Shown: positions 6,608-15,021, counted from the stretch's first letter. The stretch is 18,085 nucleotides of DNA from an uncultured Flavobacterium sp. (GCF_937967675.1 NZ_CALBSN010000132.1:1-18085), one strand, 5' to 3'. Numbers and translations: made by a program. Notes: generated by a model from the letters alone, not told the origin.

Positions 6608-7060
6608 TTATTCATTATCACTTGCATACCATTCTGCAAAAGAAGACTCGGTTTCTTGTAAGCGTAGTGAATGTAATTTTATGTTTGGAGGCAATAAGTT
6701 TTTAATTTTATTTGAAAAATCAATCACCATATTTTCACTAGTAGGCTGGTATTCTACTAAAATAACATGATGACCTCTTGTTTTTAATTCATGGGCTAAT
6801 TCTATGTGTGGGGTGTTTTTATTAAAAACAGTAGCATGATCAAACACATCAACAATTTGCTCTTTTACAATTTTTTTTAAATCACCAAAATCTATCACCA
6901 TTCCATATTTTACATTGGAAGTATCTTCAATAGGTTTTCCAATTACTGTTACGGATAATTTGTAACTATGGCCATGAACATTTTTACATTTTCCATCATA
7001 TCCGTAAAGTGCATGTCCAGTTTCAAAATTAAATTGTTTGGTAATACGTATGTTTGACAT
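6608..7060 (-). CDS. queD: 6-carboxytetrahydropterin synthase (QueD/PTPS family)
   Basis: A 150-aa protein of the 6-pyruvoyl-tetrahydropterin synthase fold. QueD converts 7,8-dihydroneopterin triphosphate to 6-carboxy-5,6,7,8-tetrahydropterin, an early step to preQ0 and queuosine. Zinc ligands are visible as His16 (ETGHAL), His29 and His31 (CKNVHGHSY). Cys25 is the expected catalytic cysteine of the C-x-x-x-HGH motif. DHATVFN (74-80) and PTSENMV (106-112, with Glu109) match the catalytic His and pterin-binding Glu regions. The length is slightly above the usual 120-140 aa. No other queuosine gene is in the window, so an alternative pterin role cannot be excluded. It lies 11 nt after the small membrane protein gene and is the last gene of the cluster. 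Confidence 0.86.
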   Translation of the reverse strand: MSNIRITKQFNFETGHALYGYDGKCKNVHGHSYKLSVTVIGKPIEDTSNVKYGMVIDFGDLKKIVKEQIVDVFDHATVFNKNTPHIELAHELKTRGHHVILVEYQPTSENMVIDFSNKIKNLLPPNIKLHSLRLQETESSFAEWYASDNE

Positions 7061-7071
7061 AATTTGTTATT

Positions 7072-7239
7072 TTATTCTTTCTTTTTTGCTCTGCTGTATA
7101 GTATATAGGCAATTCCTACTAACACAACAAAAGGGATAAACGATCCTATTAATACGCCTATTTGATATTGGCCGTCTGGTGCATCTTTCAACTTCTGTTC
7201 GACACTAACTTGTTGAAGAAAAAGAATTAAATTTATCAT
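7072..7239 (-). CDS. 55-aa single-helix membrane protein, function unknown
   Basis: A short gene whose ATG (7239-7237) overlaps the stop of the enoyl-CoA hydratase gene in an ATGA junction. It ends 11 nt before the queD-like start. The peptide begins MINLILFLQQVSVEQKL, continues through a polar stretch (KDAPDGQYQIG), then has one strong transmembrane helix (about residues 28-48) and a basic tail (SRAKKKE). The positive C-terminus suggests an N-out, C-in arrangement in the inner membrane. I recognise no named family. Its fit between two real genes, the start/stop overlap and the clean membrane-protein layout all argue that it is translated. Confidence 0.75.
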   Translation of the reverse strand: MINLILFLQQVSVEQKLKDAPDGQYQIGVLIGSFIPFVVLVGIAYILYSRAKKKE

Positions 7240-7991
7240 TTTTTAAATTTTTTTAATGCTTTTTTTGTAAAATCTGATAAAACCAATCGACCAGAAATAG
7301 CAGCTCTATCATAAAGTAAGCTGTCCCAATTATCGGTTCCTTCCCAAAGTACTTTTTTCATTTCGGCTAATGCTTCAATGTTGTATTTTGCAAGTTCATT
7401 AATATAATCTTCTAGTCTAATATCTAAATCTTGAATAGTATCAAAAATCTCAGAATATAAGCCTTTTTCGAATGCCCAAGTAGCCGATTTCCATTCTGTA
7501 GGAGTTAATGCCATTTGGGCTAAGGAAGTTTTGCCTAATTTTCTACTAACCACTGGTTCTATAACAAAAGGTCCAATTCCAATAGCTATTTCCGACAATT
7601 TAATATCACTTTTTATTGTTGCAAAAGTATAGTCACAAGCGGCTGCTAAACCAACACCACCACCAACAGCCTTACCATGAATTCTTCCAATAATTAATTT
7701 GGAACATTTTCGCATAGCGTTGATAACATTGGCAAATCCAGAGAAAAAATCACTCCCTTCTTCATAATTAGAAATCGCAATTAATTCATCAAAAGAGGCA
7801 CCAGCACAAAAAGCTCCGTTTCCTTGACTTTGGAGAACAATGACGGCAACTTCTTCATTTTGATTTAATGATTGTAATTCACTTGTTAATTGTTGAAGCA
7901 ATGAACTTGGAAAAGAGTTACTTGCTACATGTGAGAATGTAACTTTTGCAATATTGTTTGCGATTTCTGTTTTAATTGAGCCTAATTCCAT
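7236..7991 (-). CDS. Enoyl-CoA hydratase/isomerase (crotonase) family protein
   Basis: A 251-aa protein of the crotonase superfamily, acting on acyl-CoA esters in the cytoplasm. The two oxyanion-hole segments are present: FCAGASFDEL (61-70) and GKAVGGGVGLAAACDY (106-121). The first catalytic Glu of classical enoyl-CoA hydratase (in GGGxE) is replaced by Gly114, while a Glu at the second position is kept in KLSEIAIGIGP (131-141, Glu134). From memory, the GGGVGLxAACD and EIxIGIxPxVI pattern recalls 3-methylglutaconyl-CoA hydratase-like members, but the substrate cannot be fixed from sequence. It starts 2 nt after the stop of the T9SS cargo gene and overlaps the next small gene by 4 nt. Confidence 0.85.
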   Translation of the reverse strand: MELGSIKTEIANNIAKVTFSHVASNSFPSSLLQQLTSELQSLNQNEEVAVIVLQSQGNGAFCAGASFDELIAISNYEEGSDFFSGFANVINAMRKCSKLIIGRIHGKAVGGGVGLAAACDYTFATIKSDIKLSEIAIGIGPFVIEPVVSRKLGKTSLAQMALTPTEWKSATWAFEKGLYSEIFDTIQDLDIRLEDYINELAKYNIEALAEMKKVLWEGTDNWDSLLYDRAAISGRLVLSDFTKKALKKFKK

Positions 7992-7993
7992 TA

Positions 7994-10900
7994 TTATCTT
8001 TTTAGACTGAAATGTGATTTAAATTCTTTCTTTATATTATTTTCTACATATTCTACTTTAAACCAATAATCTGTTGATGGTAGTATATTCCCATTATAAG
8101 TTCCATCCCATCCTTCTCCATATGGACTAATTTGTTTTAATAATTTACCATACCTATCGTAAATGTGGATTACCCCTTCGTATGATTCAGGTAAATAAAT
8201 ATTCCATTTATCGTTATAACCGTCATTATTAGGTGTAAAATAATTATTGTAATTTATAGTTTGAATCAAATTGGTTTGCAATAGTCCACACCCTTGAATA
8301 TCTCTTACATATACTGAATAAGATCCATTAGGTAAATCTGTAAAAATAGGGCTTGATTGCCAATCAATAGCGTTCAAACTATACTCATATTCTCCAAAAC
8401 CTCCAACTGCAGTTACTTCAATTGCAGCCAATCCTGTTGAGAATGCTGGAGTTAATAAAGTAGCAAAAACAGACTGTGGTTCGGAAGAAAAAGTTGCTGT
8501 AATAGTATCCGTTTCCGAACAATTAGTTATATTATTGGTAACAACAACTGAATAAGTTCCAGCTGCTGTAATATCAAATAAAGGAGAATCTCCGTTTGGA
8601 TTTGCAGGAGTCCATAGATAAGAATAATTACCTGGAATTGTTGGAGTCGCATCAACAATTTGAGAACCAATTCCTGTAATCGGATCTAAACAAAGCGTGA
8701 AATTTACACCTAAATCAATAATAGGTAATGGGTTTACTATCAATTTTAAATAAGGTCCTAATCCAACACAATCATTATTTAAATTACTATCAATCCTTAC
8801 CCAAAGAGTTTGATTATATGCGGTAATATTTCTATAATTTGTAATGTTTGGTATTGCATTTACCTCTTGTAAAGCATCATTTTCTGTTTCATAATAAGTA
8901 ACCGTGTAAGATTGCCCTAACGGAAATGGCTGTGTGATTAAATTATCAATAGTACTGAGATTAAAGTAATCATATCCATCCGCATTGGGGTCTGAAGCAT
9001 CTATATAGTCATCACATTCCTCTAATAAATAAGGATTTGCTAAGTTTATAACTGTAGTTGATACAATTAAATTAACCTCACTAGTTCTAAAACAACCATT
9101 TTCATTTACTATTCTTGCCCAAACTCTTCCGTTATTCGCAGAAATATAATCAGTTGGGTTGGTTATTGGAGCAGTTCCACTAATCGCATTTGGTAAGCTG
9201 GTATGATATGTAAATACTAAATTGGGTTGAGAGGAAATTTCATTATTTGCTTCATTTAAATTAAAAGAAGTGATGGCATCTGTATCTGTGTCACATTGCT
9301 TTAAAATAATTGGTGAAGCAATAACAGGCAAAGAGGTTACTATTAAGTTAAAAGAAGAAGTTACAAAACAATTTGTTGTTGCATTCGTTAATCGAACATA
9401 TATTATTCTGTTGCTAGTATTAATAGTTGTGATAGCATTTATTCCAAGTAACGCTTCAGACTCTAATTCATGATATGTTACATTAATCCCAGTTTGACTA
9501 TTGAGTATTTCATTAGTTTTAGATAAAAGATTAAAGGTAACGATACCATTAGTATCATCGCCATCTATATTATCATCACACTTTTTAAAATCGGATATTG
9601 GTGTTAATAAAGGTAATGCATTATTAGTTACAGAAATTGTAGCTGAAACTCCACTACAAACACCTGAATTAGGTATTGTATATACATAATTCCCACTTAC
9701 ATCTACAGCAGGATTGAAAACACTAGTTCCAGATGCTAATGCTGGTGCCCATGTACCATTAGGAGTAACATTTGTTCCTAATAAAGGGAATAAATCGAAA
9801 CTTGCATCAGATTTACAAACACTAATTGAATTGTTATTTCCAGCATTATTAGCCTGCTGTATAGTGACACTAACTGCTACATCAACTGGAATAGGTGATG
9901 AATTACAATCTTTAGTAAAACTGTAAATATATTCTCCTTCAATATTTATTGATGGGTCAAAAATATTATTGTTCAAAGGACTACCACCGGAAGGCACTGT
10001 CCAAGTACCATTCTCTCCTGGATTCCCTATAATTGCGTCAAATAAATTTATAGTTTGATTGGAGCAAATCGTAACAGCTGTAGGTTGTGGATTACTTCCA
10101 AATCCAGAATAATAACCTGCATATCCTGCCGTATCGTCTAAGTAACCAAATACTCCAGCAGCTAAAGGACCTGTTGATACAATATTAGCATCACCAAAAA
10201 CATTTCTTACCCGATAAGTAACCCAATCTGAATTTCCTAATACATTTTGTGCATCTGACAAAGGAATAGGAACGCCATTTACAGTTAAGCTAGAACTTGC
10301 ATAAGTTAAAATCATCAAATCTGCAGTGTAACTAACACCTCCAATTCTATTAACCGCAGGAATTATAACTGAATTTTGAAAAAAACAACTTAAAGGAGGT
10401 ATAAAATTTAATCCTGAAGTAGCGGTATCAAAACCACCACCTATAGGCTGATAAGCAAAAACAGGTTTACTACTTCTTACATACAAATTGCTGTTATTTA
10501 TTCCTTGATAATAAGTGTTTGGTATGAATATATATTGTCCTGCATTTAAAACAGCAATAGGTGTAGATATGTTATTTACATAAACTTCTGTGTTGTCTTC
10601 GTGAGCTATTATAAGTGGCTTCTCCATGTCTGGAGTTCCATTACCTTCAATAAAAATATATTCCGTTCCTATTTGAGATGATGAAACTATTTGGTCTATA
10701 GCAAAATCTCCTCTACCATTTTGAACACCTCCCAATGCATTCCCTGAATTTACTACTATGTCTTTGTTTGACGATATCAATGCTCCTATAGCACCTTGAA
10801 TATTATCCGGATTATTACTATATCCTGAAAAAATAATACTTTCTCCTGCATCCAAGAAAAAAGACTGATTGGTTAGTGTCATAACACCTGAACTTGTTGC

Positions 10901-11443
10901 AAAAGTAACATTAGTATCATACCCTGTTAAACTAACGCTTGTACCGTCTTCGGTTGCCATTAAACTCGTAACGAATGATTTTCTACTATCTATTAAATCA
11001 TTAATCATATACCCTACTCTAAAGTTCTTTCCTTTGCCAGAGATACCCTTAGAAATCAATGTTTCAGCATGACTTGTATGTCTCATTCTAAAACTAACAT
11101 AAAAATCTTTACTACCTTCAAGTATTAATCCTCTATCAATTAAAACTGTATTTACTCTACTAATGTCTACAAACATTTTAGTATTACTGCCATTGCCAAT
11201 CAATACAGAAACTGGACTTGTAGCCGATATTGTAAATGGAGAACCTGTAATAGGCGTTCCCAAACCATCCGTAATTGTTACTGTAAAAGGAGTGGTTTCT
11301 GGAGTAGAAAGATAAATATAATGATCCTGAATTGCGGTAATATCTCTAGAATGTAAAGGTGGAATCCAATGTTTATTGCTAAGTTGAGAAAAACCTATTT
11401 GTGAAAAAATGAAAATTGTGAGAAAAATTATATTTTTTATCAT
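7994..11443 (-). CDS. T9SS type B sorting-domain protein with IgGFc-binding-like N-terminus
   Basis: An 1149-aa secreted multidomain protein. A signal peptide covers residues 1-19 or so (MIKNIIFLTIFIFSQIGFSQ). Residues about 21-440 resemble the IgGFc-binding family (HWIPPL near the start, VNRIGGVSYTADLMILTY at 364-381). Two NGTW repeats follow (about 451-528 and 539-607). Next are three CD-x-x-x-D/FNL repeats (about 608-703, 704-796, 797-904), a PKD-like domain (about 907-986) and a SprB-type repeat (990-1053). The last 84 residues (YFTPNNDGYNDKWNIY, then IYDRYGKLL and GWDGTYNG) form a type B, gliding-motility-type C-terminal sorting domain. The product should be exported by T9SS and displayed or released at the cell surface, probably for adhesion. 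Its partner is unknown. The start is 56 nt after the stop of the large outer-membrane protein gene. Confidence 0.9.
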   Translation of the reverse strand: MIKNIIFLTIFIFSQIGFSQLSNKHWIPPLHSRDITAIQDHYIYLSTPETTPFTVTITDGLGTPITGSPFTISATSPVSVLIGNGSNTKMFVDISRVNTVLIDRGLILEGSKDFYVSFRMRHTSHAETLISKGISGKGKNFRVGYMINDLIDSRKSFVTSLMATEDGTSVSLTGYDTNVTFATSSGVMTLTNQSFFLDAGESIIFSGYSNNPDNIQGAIGALISSNKDIVVNSGNALGGVQNGRGDFAIDQIVSSSQIGTEYIFIEGNGTPDMEKPLIIAHEDNTEVYVNNISTPIAVLNAGQYIFIPNTYYQGINNSNLYVRSSKPVFAYQPIGGGFDTATSGLNFIPPLSCFFQNSVIIPAVNRIGGVSYTADLMILTYASSSLTVNGVPIPLSDAQNVLGNSDWVTYRVRNVFGDANIVSTGPLAAGVFGYLDDTAGYAGYYSGFGSNPQPTAVTICSNQTINLFDAIIGNPGENGTWTVPSGGSPLNNNIFDPSINIEGEYIYSFTKDCNSSPIPVDVAVSVTIQQANNAGNNNSISVCKSDASFDLFPLLGTNVTPNGTWAPALASGTSVFNPAVDVSGNYVYTIPNSGVCSGVSATISVTNNALPLLTPISDFKKCDDNIDGDDTNGIVTFNLLSKTNEILNSQTGINVTYHELESEALLGINAITTINTSNRIIYVRLTNATTNCFVTSSFNLIVTSLPVIASPIILKQCDTDTDAITSFNLNEANNEISSQPNLVFTYHTSLPNAISGTAPITNPTDYISANNGRVWARIVNENGCFRTSEVNLIVSTTVINLANPYLLEECDDYIDASDPNADGYDYFNLSTIDNLITQPFPLGQSYTVTYYETENDALQEVNAIPNITNYRNITAYNQTLWVRIDSNLNNDCVGLGPYLKLIVNPLPIIDLGVNFTLCLDPITGIGSQIVDATPTIPGNYSYLWTPANPNGDSPLFDITAAGTYSVVVTNNITNCSETDTITATFSSEPQSVFATLLTPAFSTGLAAIEVTAVGGFGEYEYSLNAIDWQSSPIFTDLPNGSYSVYVRDIQGCGLLQTNLIQTINYNNYFTPNNDGYNDKWNIYLPESYEGVIHIYDRYGKLLKQISPYGEGWDGTYNGNILPSTDYWFKVEYVENNIKKEFKSHFSLKR

Positions 11444-11499
11444 AGTGAATTTGATGTAATAATAATTTGTAAATTTAATGAATTAATACCAATAATTAA

Positions 11500-14400
11500 C
11501 TAAAAAAACGCCCTTAATTGTACATTTCCAGCATGAATCGTCTTACTCGTTTCGCTATTTCTGCCTTGATAATTAATATTGATATCTAAATATTGGGTCA
11601 AATTTTTCTGTAAAAGTAAACGCCAAGTTTGATTTTTTCCTGGTTGTAAGCCTTCTAACATTTGAAACCCAACTGCTGATAACGGATTTCCATTATACGA
11701 ATTGTTATACATAGAAAATTCGCCATTCATGCTAAATCCTTTTTCGCTGTTGAAGGTAAATGAGGTTCCTAAACGAGTTTGTTTTAAGGTTTCAAAAGCG
11801 CCAATTTGATTTTCTTTTTGTTGGTATTCATAAAAAACATCCCAACTCGCATTTTTAGAAAACAAATACCCGATTTTTGGCTCTAGTTGATAACTTTCAA
11901 TTTCAAAATTTCGATTTGGATAACTCTCAGAAGTTGATTCCGTTAAAGTGGTGCTTCCCGAAAAATTAAACAACCAACTTTTCTTTACCAAATGCTGATA
12001 TTGCAACTGATGCGATTGATTTTTAGCTGCAACACTTCCCACAGAAAGCAAATTTTGACTTTCATTAATTAAGAAAGAATAAGTGGTGGAATGATATTGT
12101 TTTCCACGATTAAAAAACAAACTATTTCTAAAATTTGTGTTCAAACCAATCAACTCATCATTGTTTTTTGAAAACGGATTCAAGTCGAAATTAGAACCAT
12201 CTCTTCGAATTCTACGTTCTATTAAAAACGAAGTTTGATTGTAAAAATGTGAAGCGAATTTCTTAAAACCAGTCTCATTTTGCCATTGATTAAAATTGAA
12301 ATTCAACGCTTGAGAAAATTTATTCTGATGCGTTCGAACAAAAACTTGATTCGGTAAAAATACCCGAACGTAAATCGCTAAATCAGAATAAGGAGCAATT
12401 TCAAACTCTTGCAATTCCTGAATTCCGTTGCCATTGTAATCGTTCCACATATAAACGCCTTGTCCAGGTTCTACTTGCAAATAGGTAAATTCTTGTTGGG
12501 CAATCGTTCCAGAGCTTGTTTCATAAGCGGTTGTTGTTTGAATTAATTGCCCAAAATATCTGTCCGAATATAAAATTCGTGAATTTAACGAAGGTTCGTC
12601 TTTTAAGCTTGAATCTTCATATTTCAAGGTGCGATAATTCAAAAATACACTCAAATTGCTTTTTTCGGTTTTAATCAATTGCGATTTCAAATAATACGAA
12701 TTCGAATGATTCACGCGCTCTATGCGATTGTTTTGCAAACTGTCATTCTGACGTTGCAAAAATCCTAATTCCACAAAAACTTTAGTCGAATCGCCTCTTC
12801 CCACAAAAGCGCCATATTCTAAAAAACGTTGGCTCAAGGCCGAAAATGTATTGGTTGCCTTCAGTTTATCAGAATTATCTTCCAAATTTACTGTAGCACC
12901 AACCCAATTTTTACCCAATTTATACGACGAACGATTTTGACTTCTAGCAAAAGACGAATTTGAAAGTTCAGAATCGTTTTTCATTATGCTCGAATTACTC
13001 CAAATCATCCATTTTTTGGTAGCATATCTTCCTGTTAAAGTGTGTTTGTTTCCCAAAAAAGCATCGCCAAAAGCTAAATTTTCAAATTGATAAATCGCTT
13101 TTCCTTTGTTATTGAAATTAAAATCCAATCCCGAAGTTAAAAAACTTTGATTCCCCAAAAAAGTAGAAGTGATGTTCCAATCTCTATTAAATTCAATGTT
13201 GTACAAACGTTCAATGGTTTTGAAATTTTCTTGTACCAACTGATAATTGGCAAACGCATCAATCTTGGTTTTTCCGTCAAAAAGGCGTTGTTTTCCATTG
13301 AATTTTCCAGCAAAACCTTTGTTGTTATTGTCGTCTAAATTCGAATATAAATTTTGGTCGTTGTTACTTATTGCCGCTTCAAAATCTAAAAGGGTTTTCT
13401 CGCTCGGATTGTATTTTCCTAAAATCGTTGCCATTTGAATTTTTGTAGGTGCAATCAATCGAACAATTGGTTCATAATTTCCTTGCGGAATTCCAGCTAT
13501 TGGCGCCACATATTCATAAATTTTACCAACCGCCTGGTTGTTTGCTAAAATGTAATTCCCTTGATTATTTCCTAACAATGAAAAACGCACACTGTACAAT
13601 TCGTCTGTTGGATTGTTCGAATATTCAAACACTTCAACTCCGCCAATAATCACTTTTCGATACAAAATTTTATTTTCAGAATACGTGTCTAAATAAGCAG
13701 AAGGTCCGTTCATTTGCGAAATATCATCGCCAGCGTTTTGCAAAATATCAATTTGTTCCGAAGATAAATTTTGTTGTAAAGGCTGATTTTTCACATCACT
13801 TTCCGAATAGAAATAACCGCCAATTTGCCAATTTTCTCGCTCGTGCGAAATGCCGCCATAAGTAATAAATCGAGTAAAATTTCTATCGGTATACTGATAT
13901 TCTACGTTGATTCGCATTTCAGAAGTTATCGGAAATAGCGAAGTAAAAATGATTTCCCCAGCGTTATAATCAATGATATAATCGTGGTTTTCGCCACGAG
14001 TTTTCAAAATTCCGTTGACATAAACCCGTTCAGAACCTGAAATTACTAAAACGTACAACTCATTATTATTGCCTCGCAATTTATACGGACCTTGATTGCC
14101 TTCTTGTCCGACGAATGAACTTCGGGCATATTGTCCACGAACCAAAGCACCAGATGCAATGACTTCGGTTTTTTTATTAGGTGTTCCAAAAGTGAAGCGA
14201 GTGGCTAAACCTTGTACTTTTTTGTTGAAATTCAAGAAAGCAGATTTTCGATTTTCAAGAAATAAATCTCCAGCGCGAATGTTCCATTTATCGGAAAATA
14301 ATTCGATGAAAATTTGGTCAAATTCATCTAGTTTCTGCGAATAACCGCCTTCTTGCAACGGAATATTACTGTCTTGAATCGAAGCTCGCAAACTCACTTT

Positions 14401-14904
14401 ATCGGAAATTTTACCTGTGATTTGTAAATCTAAATTCGAATTCACTACCGTGTTTTGATTGTTTCCAATCGTAACGCCACGTGTAATACTTCCCGAAGTA
14501 TTCAATCCATCAAAAGGTTTGAATTTAGTGTTTTTGTCTTTTTTGAAAACGACTAATTTTCCCGCTTCGTTTGAAATCACTTTGTCCTCATCGTAAATAG
14601 AATAGGTTTTAGTTAAAAATTCCGGAAATTTCGAATAGCGAACAGTTAAAGAATCAGAAGTGTTGATTTCTTTAGTGAAAACTACCGTTCCTTTTTGGAA
14701 ATTAACTTTGTAAAAACTAGTGTCAATGATTTTTCCATTTTTGTCTTTAATTTCAAAAAAGGAATTGTTCAAACTAAATTTTTCTATCGAAATCGTGTCT
14801 TTTGAAAAGGCAATTTTTTTAGTTGGATACGATTGTAACGTTTCCTGAGCAAAACCGCCCAAAAAACACAACAGAAATCCCACTAAAAAAATAATTTTTT
14901 GCAT
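11500..14904 (-). CDS. Large outer-membrane protein, probable beta-barrel, function unknown
   Basis: An 1134-aa protein with a signal peptide (MQKIIFLVGFLLCFLGGFAQ). A soluble N-terminal region runs to about residue 130. Long alternating polar/aromatic stretches follow and end in phenylalanine (NVQLRAFF), as expected for an outer-membrane beta-barrel. Recognisable motifs are GSITRGVTIGNNQ (138-150), SIQDSNIPLQEGGYSQKLDE (175-194), GSERVYVNG (290-298) and RGENHDYIIDYNAGEIIF (303-320). Similar phrases occur in Bacteroidota surface proteins and, loosely, in the T9SS translocon protein SprA, which is about twice as long; this is from memory. Homologues seem widespread in the phylum but I know of no assigned function. 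It lies just upstream of a T9SS cargo gene in the same direction and may be co-transcribed with it. Confidence 0.8.
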   Translation of the reverse strand: MQKIIFLVGFLLCFLGGFAQETLQSYPTKKIAFSKDTISIEKFSLNNSFFEIKDKNGKIIDTSFYKVNFQKGTVVFTKEINTSDSLTVRYSKFPEFLTKTYSIYDEDKVISNEAGKLVVFKKDKNTKFKPFDGLNTSGSITRGVTIGNNQNTVVNSNLDLQITGKISDKVSLRASIQDSNIPLQEGGYSQKLDEFDQIFIELFSDKWNIRAGDLFLENRKSAFLNFNKKVQGLATRFTFGTPNKKTEVIASGALVRGQYARSSFVGQEGNQGPYKLRGNNNELYVLVISGSERVYVNGILKTRGENHDYIIDYNAGEIIFTSLFPITSEMRINVEYQYTDRNFTRFITYGGISHERENWQIGGYFYSESDVKNQPLQQNLSSEQIDILQNAGDDISQMNGPSAYLDTYSENKILYRKVIIGGVEVFEYSNNPTDELYSVRFSLLGNNQGNYILANNQAVGKIYEYVAPIAGIPQGNYEPIVRLIAPTKIQMATILGKYNPSEKTLLDFEAAISNNDQNLYSNLDDNNNKGFAGKFNGKQRLFDGKTKIDAFANYQLVQENFKTIERLYNIEFNRDWNITSTFLGNQSFLTSGLDFNFNNKGKAIYQFENLAFGDAFLGNKHTLTGRYATKKWMIWSNSSIMKNDSELSNSSFARSQNRSSYKLGKNWVGATVNLEDNSDKLKATNTFSALSQRFLEYGAFVGRGDSTKVFVELGFLQRQNDSLQNNRIERVNHSNSYYLKSQLIKTEKSNLSVFLNYRTLKYEDSSLKDEPSLNSRILYSDRYFGQLIQTTTAYETSSGTIAQQEFTYLQVEPGQGVYMWNDYNGNGIQELQEFEIAPYSDLAIYVRVFLPNQVFVRTHQNKFSQALNFNFNQWQNETGFKKFASHFYNQTSFLIERRIRRDGSNFDLNPFSKNNDELIGLNTNFRNSLFFNRGKQYHSTTYSFLINESQNLLSVGSVAAKNQSHQLQYQHLVKKSWLFNFSGSTTLTESTSESYPNRNFEIESYQLEPKIGYLFSKNASWDVFYEYQQKENQIGAFETLKQTRLGTSFTFNSEKGFSMNGEFSMYNNSYNGNPLSAVGFQMLEGLQPGKNQTWRLLLQKNLTQYLDININYQGRNSETSKTIHAGNVQLRAFF

Positions 14905-14926
14905 AAATACTATAACTTCGAATTAT

Positions 14927-14934
14927 CAAAAGTA
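14927..14934 (-). promoter_or_regulatory. -7 box upstream of the large outer-membrane protein gene
   Basis: TACTTTTG on the minus strand matches TAnnTTTG and ends 22 nt before the ATG at 14904. No TTTG is seen at the -33 position, so only the -7 element is supported. Confidence 0.45.
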
Positions 14935-14971
14935 GTATTTATTGTTGGAAAAAAGGAATGATTTTGTTTGA

Positions 14972-15018
14972 ACCGCGGATTCGCAGATTTTTTAAATAAT
15001 AATCTGCGAATCTGCGGT
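14972..15018. repeat. Intergenic palindromic repeat element
   Basis: ACCGCGGATTCGCAGATT (14972-14989) and AATCTGCGAATCTGCGGT (15001-15018) are inverted copies with a single mismatch in 18 positions, separated by an 11-nt AT-only spacer. Each arm also contains an internal repeat of the word TCTGCG or ATTCGCAGATT. It begins 4 nt after the stop of the minus-strand orphan gene and could fold as an RNA hairpin there. It lacks the clean T tract of a standard terminator on either strand. I recall similar CGCAGATT palindromes between genes in flavobacteria, so it is probably a dispersed repeat. Confidence 0.75.
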
Positions 15019-15021
15019 GAT

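Noticed and set aside
9270..9926. Plus-strand open frames opposite the T9SS cargo gene
   Set aside because: They are antisense shadows of a strongly supported gene, with no promoter, no recognisable protein and composition dictated by the minus-strand codons.
13147..14344. Plus-strand open frames opposite the large outer-membrane protein gene
   Set aside because: They are shadows within a well-supported minus-strand frame and show no protein features of their own.
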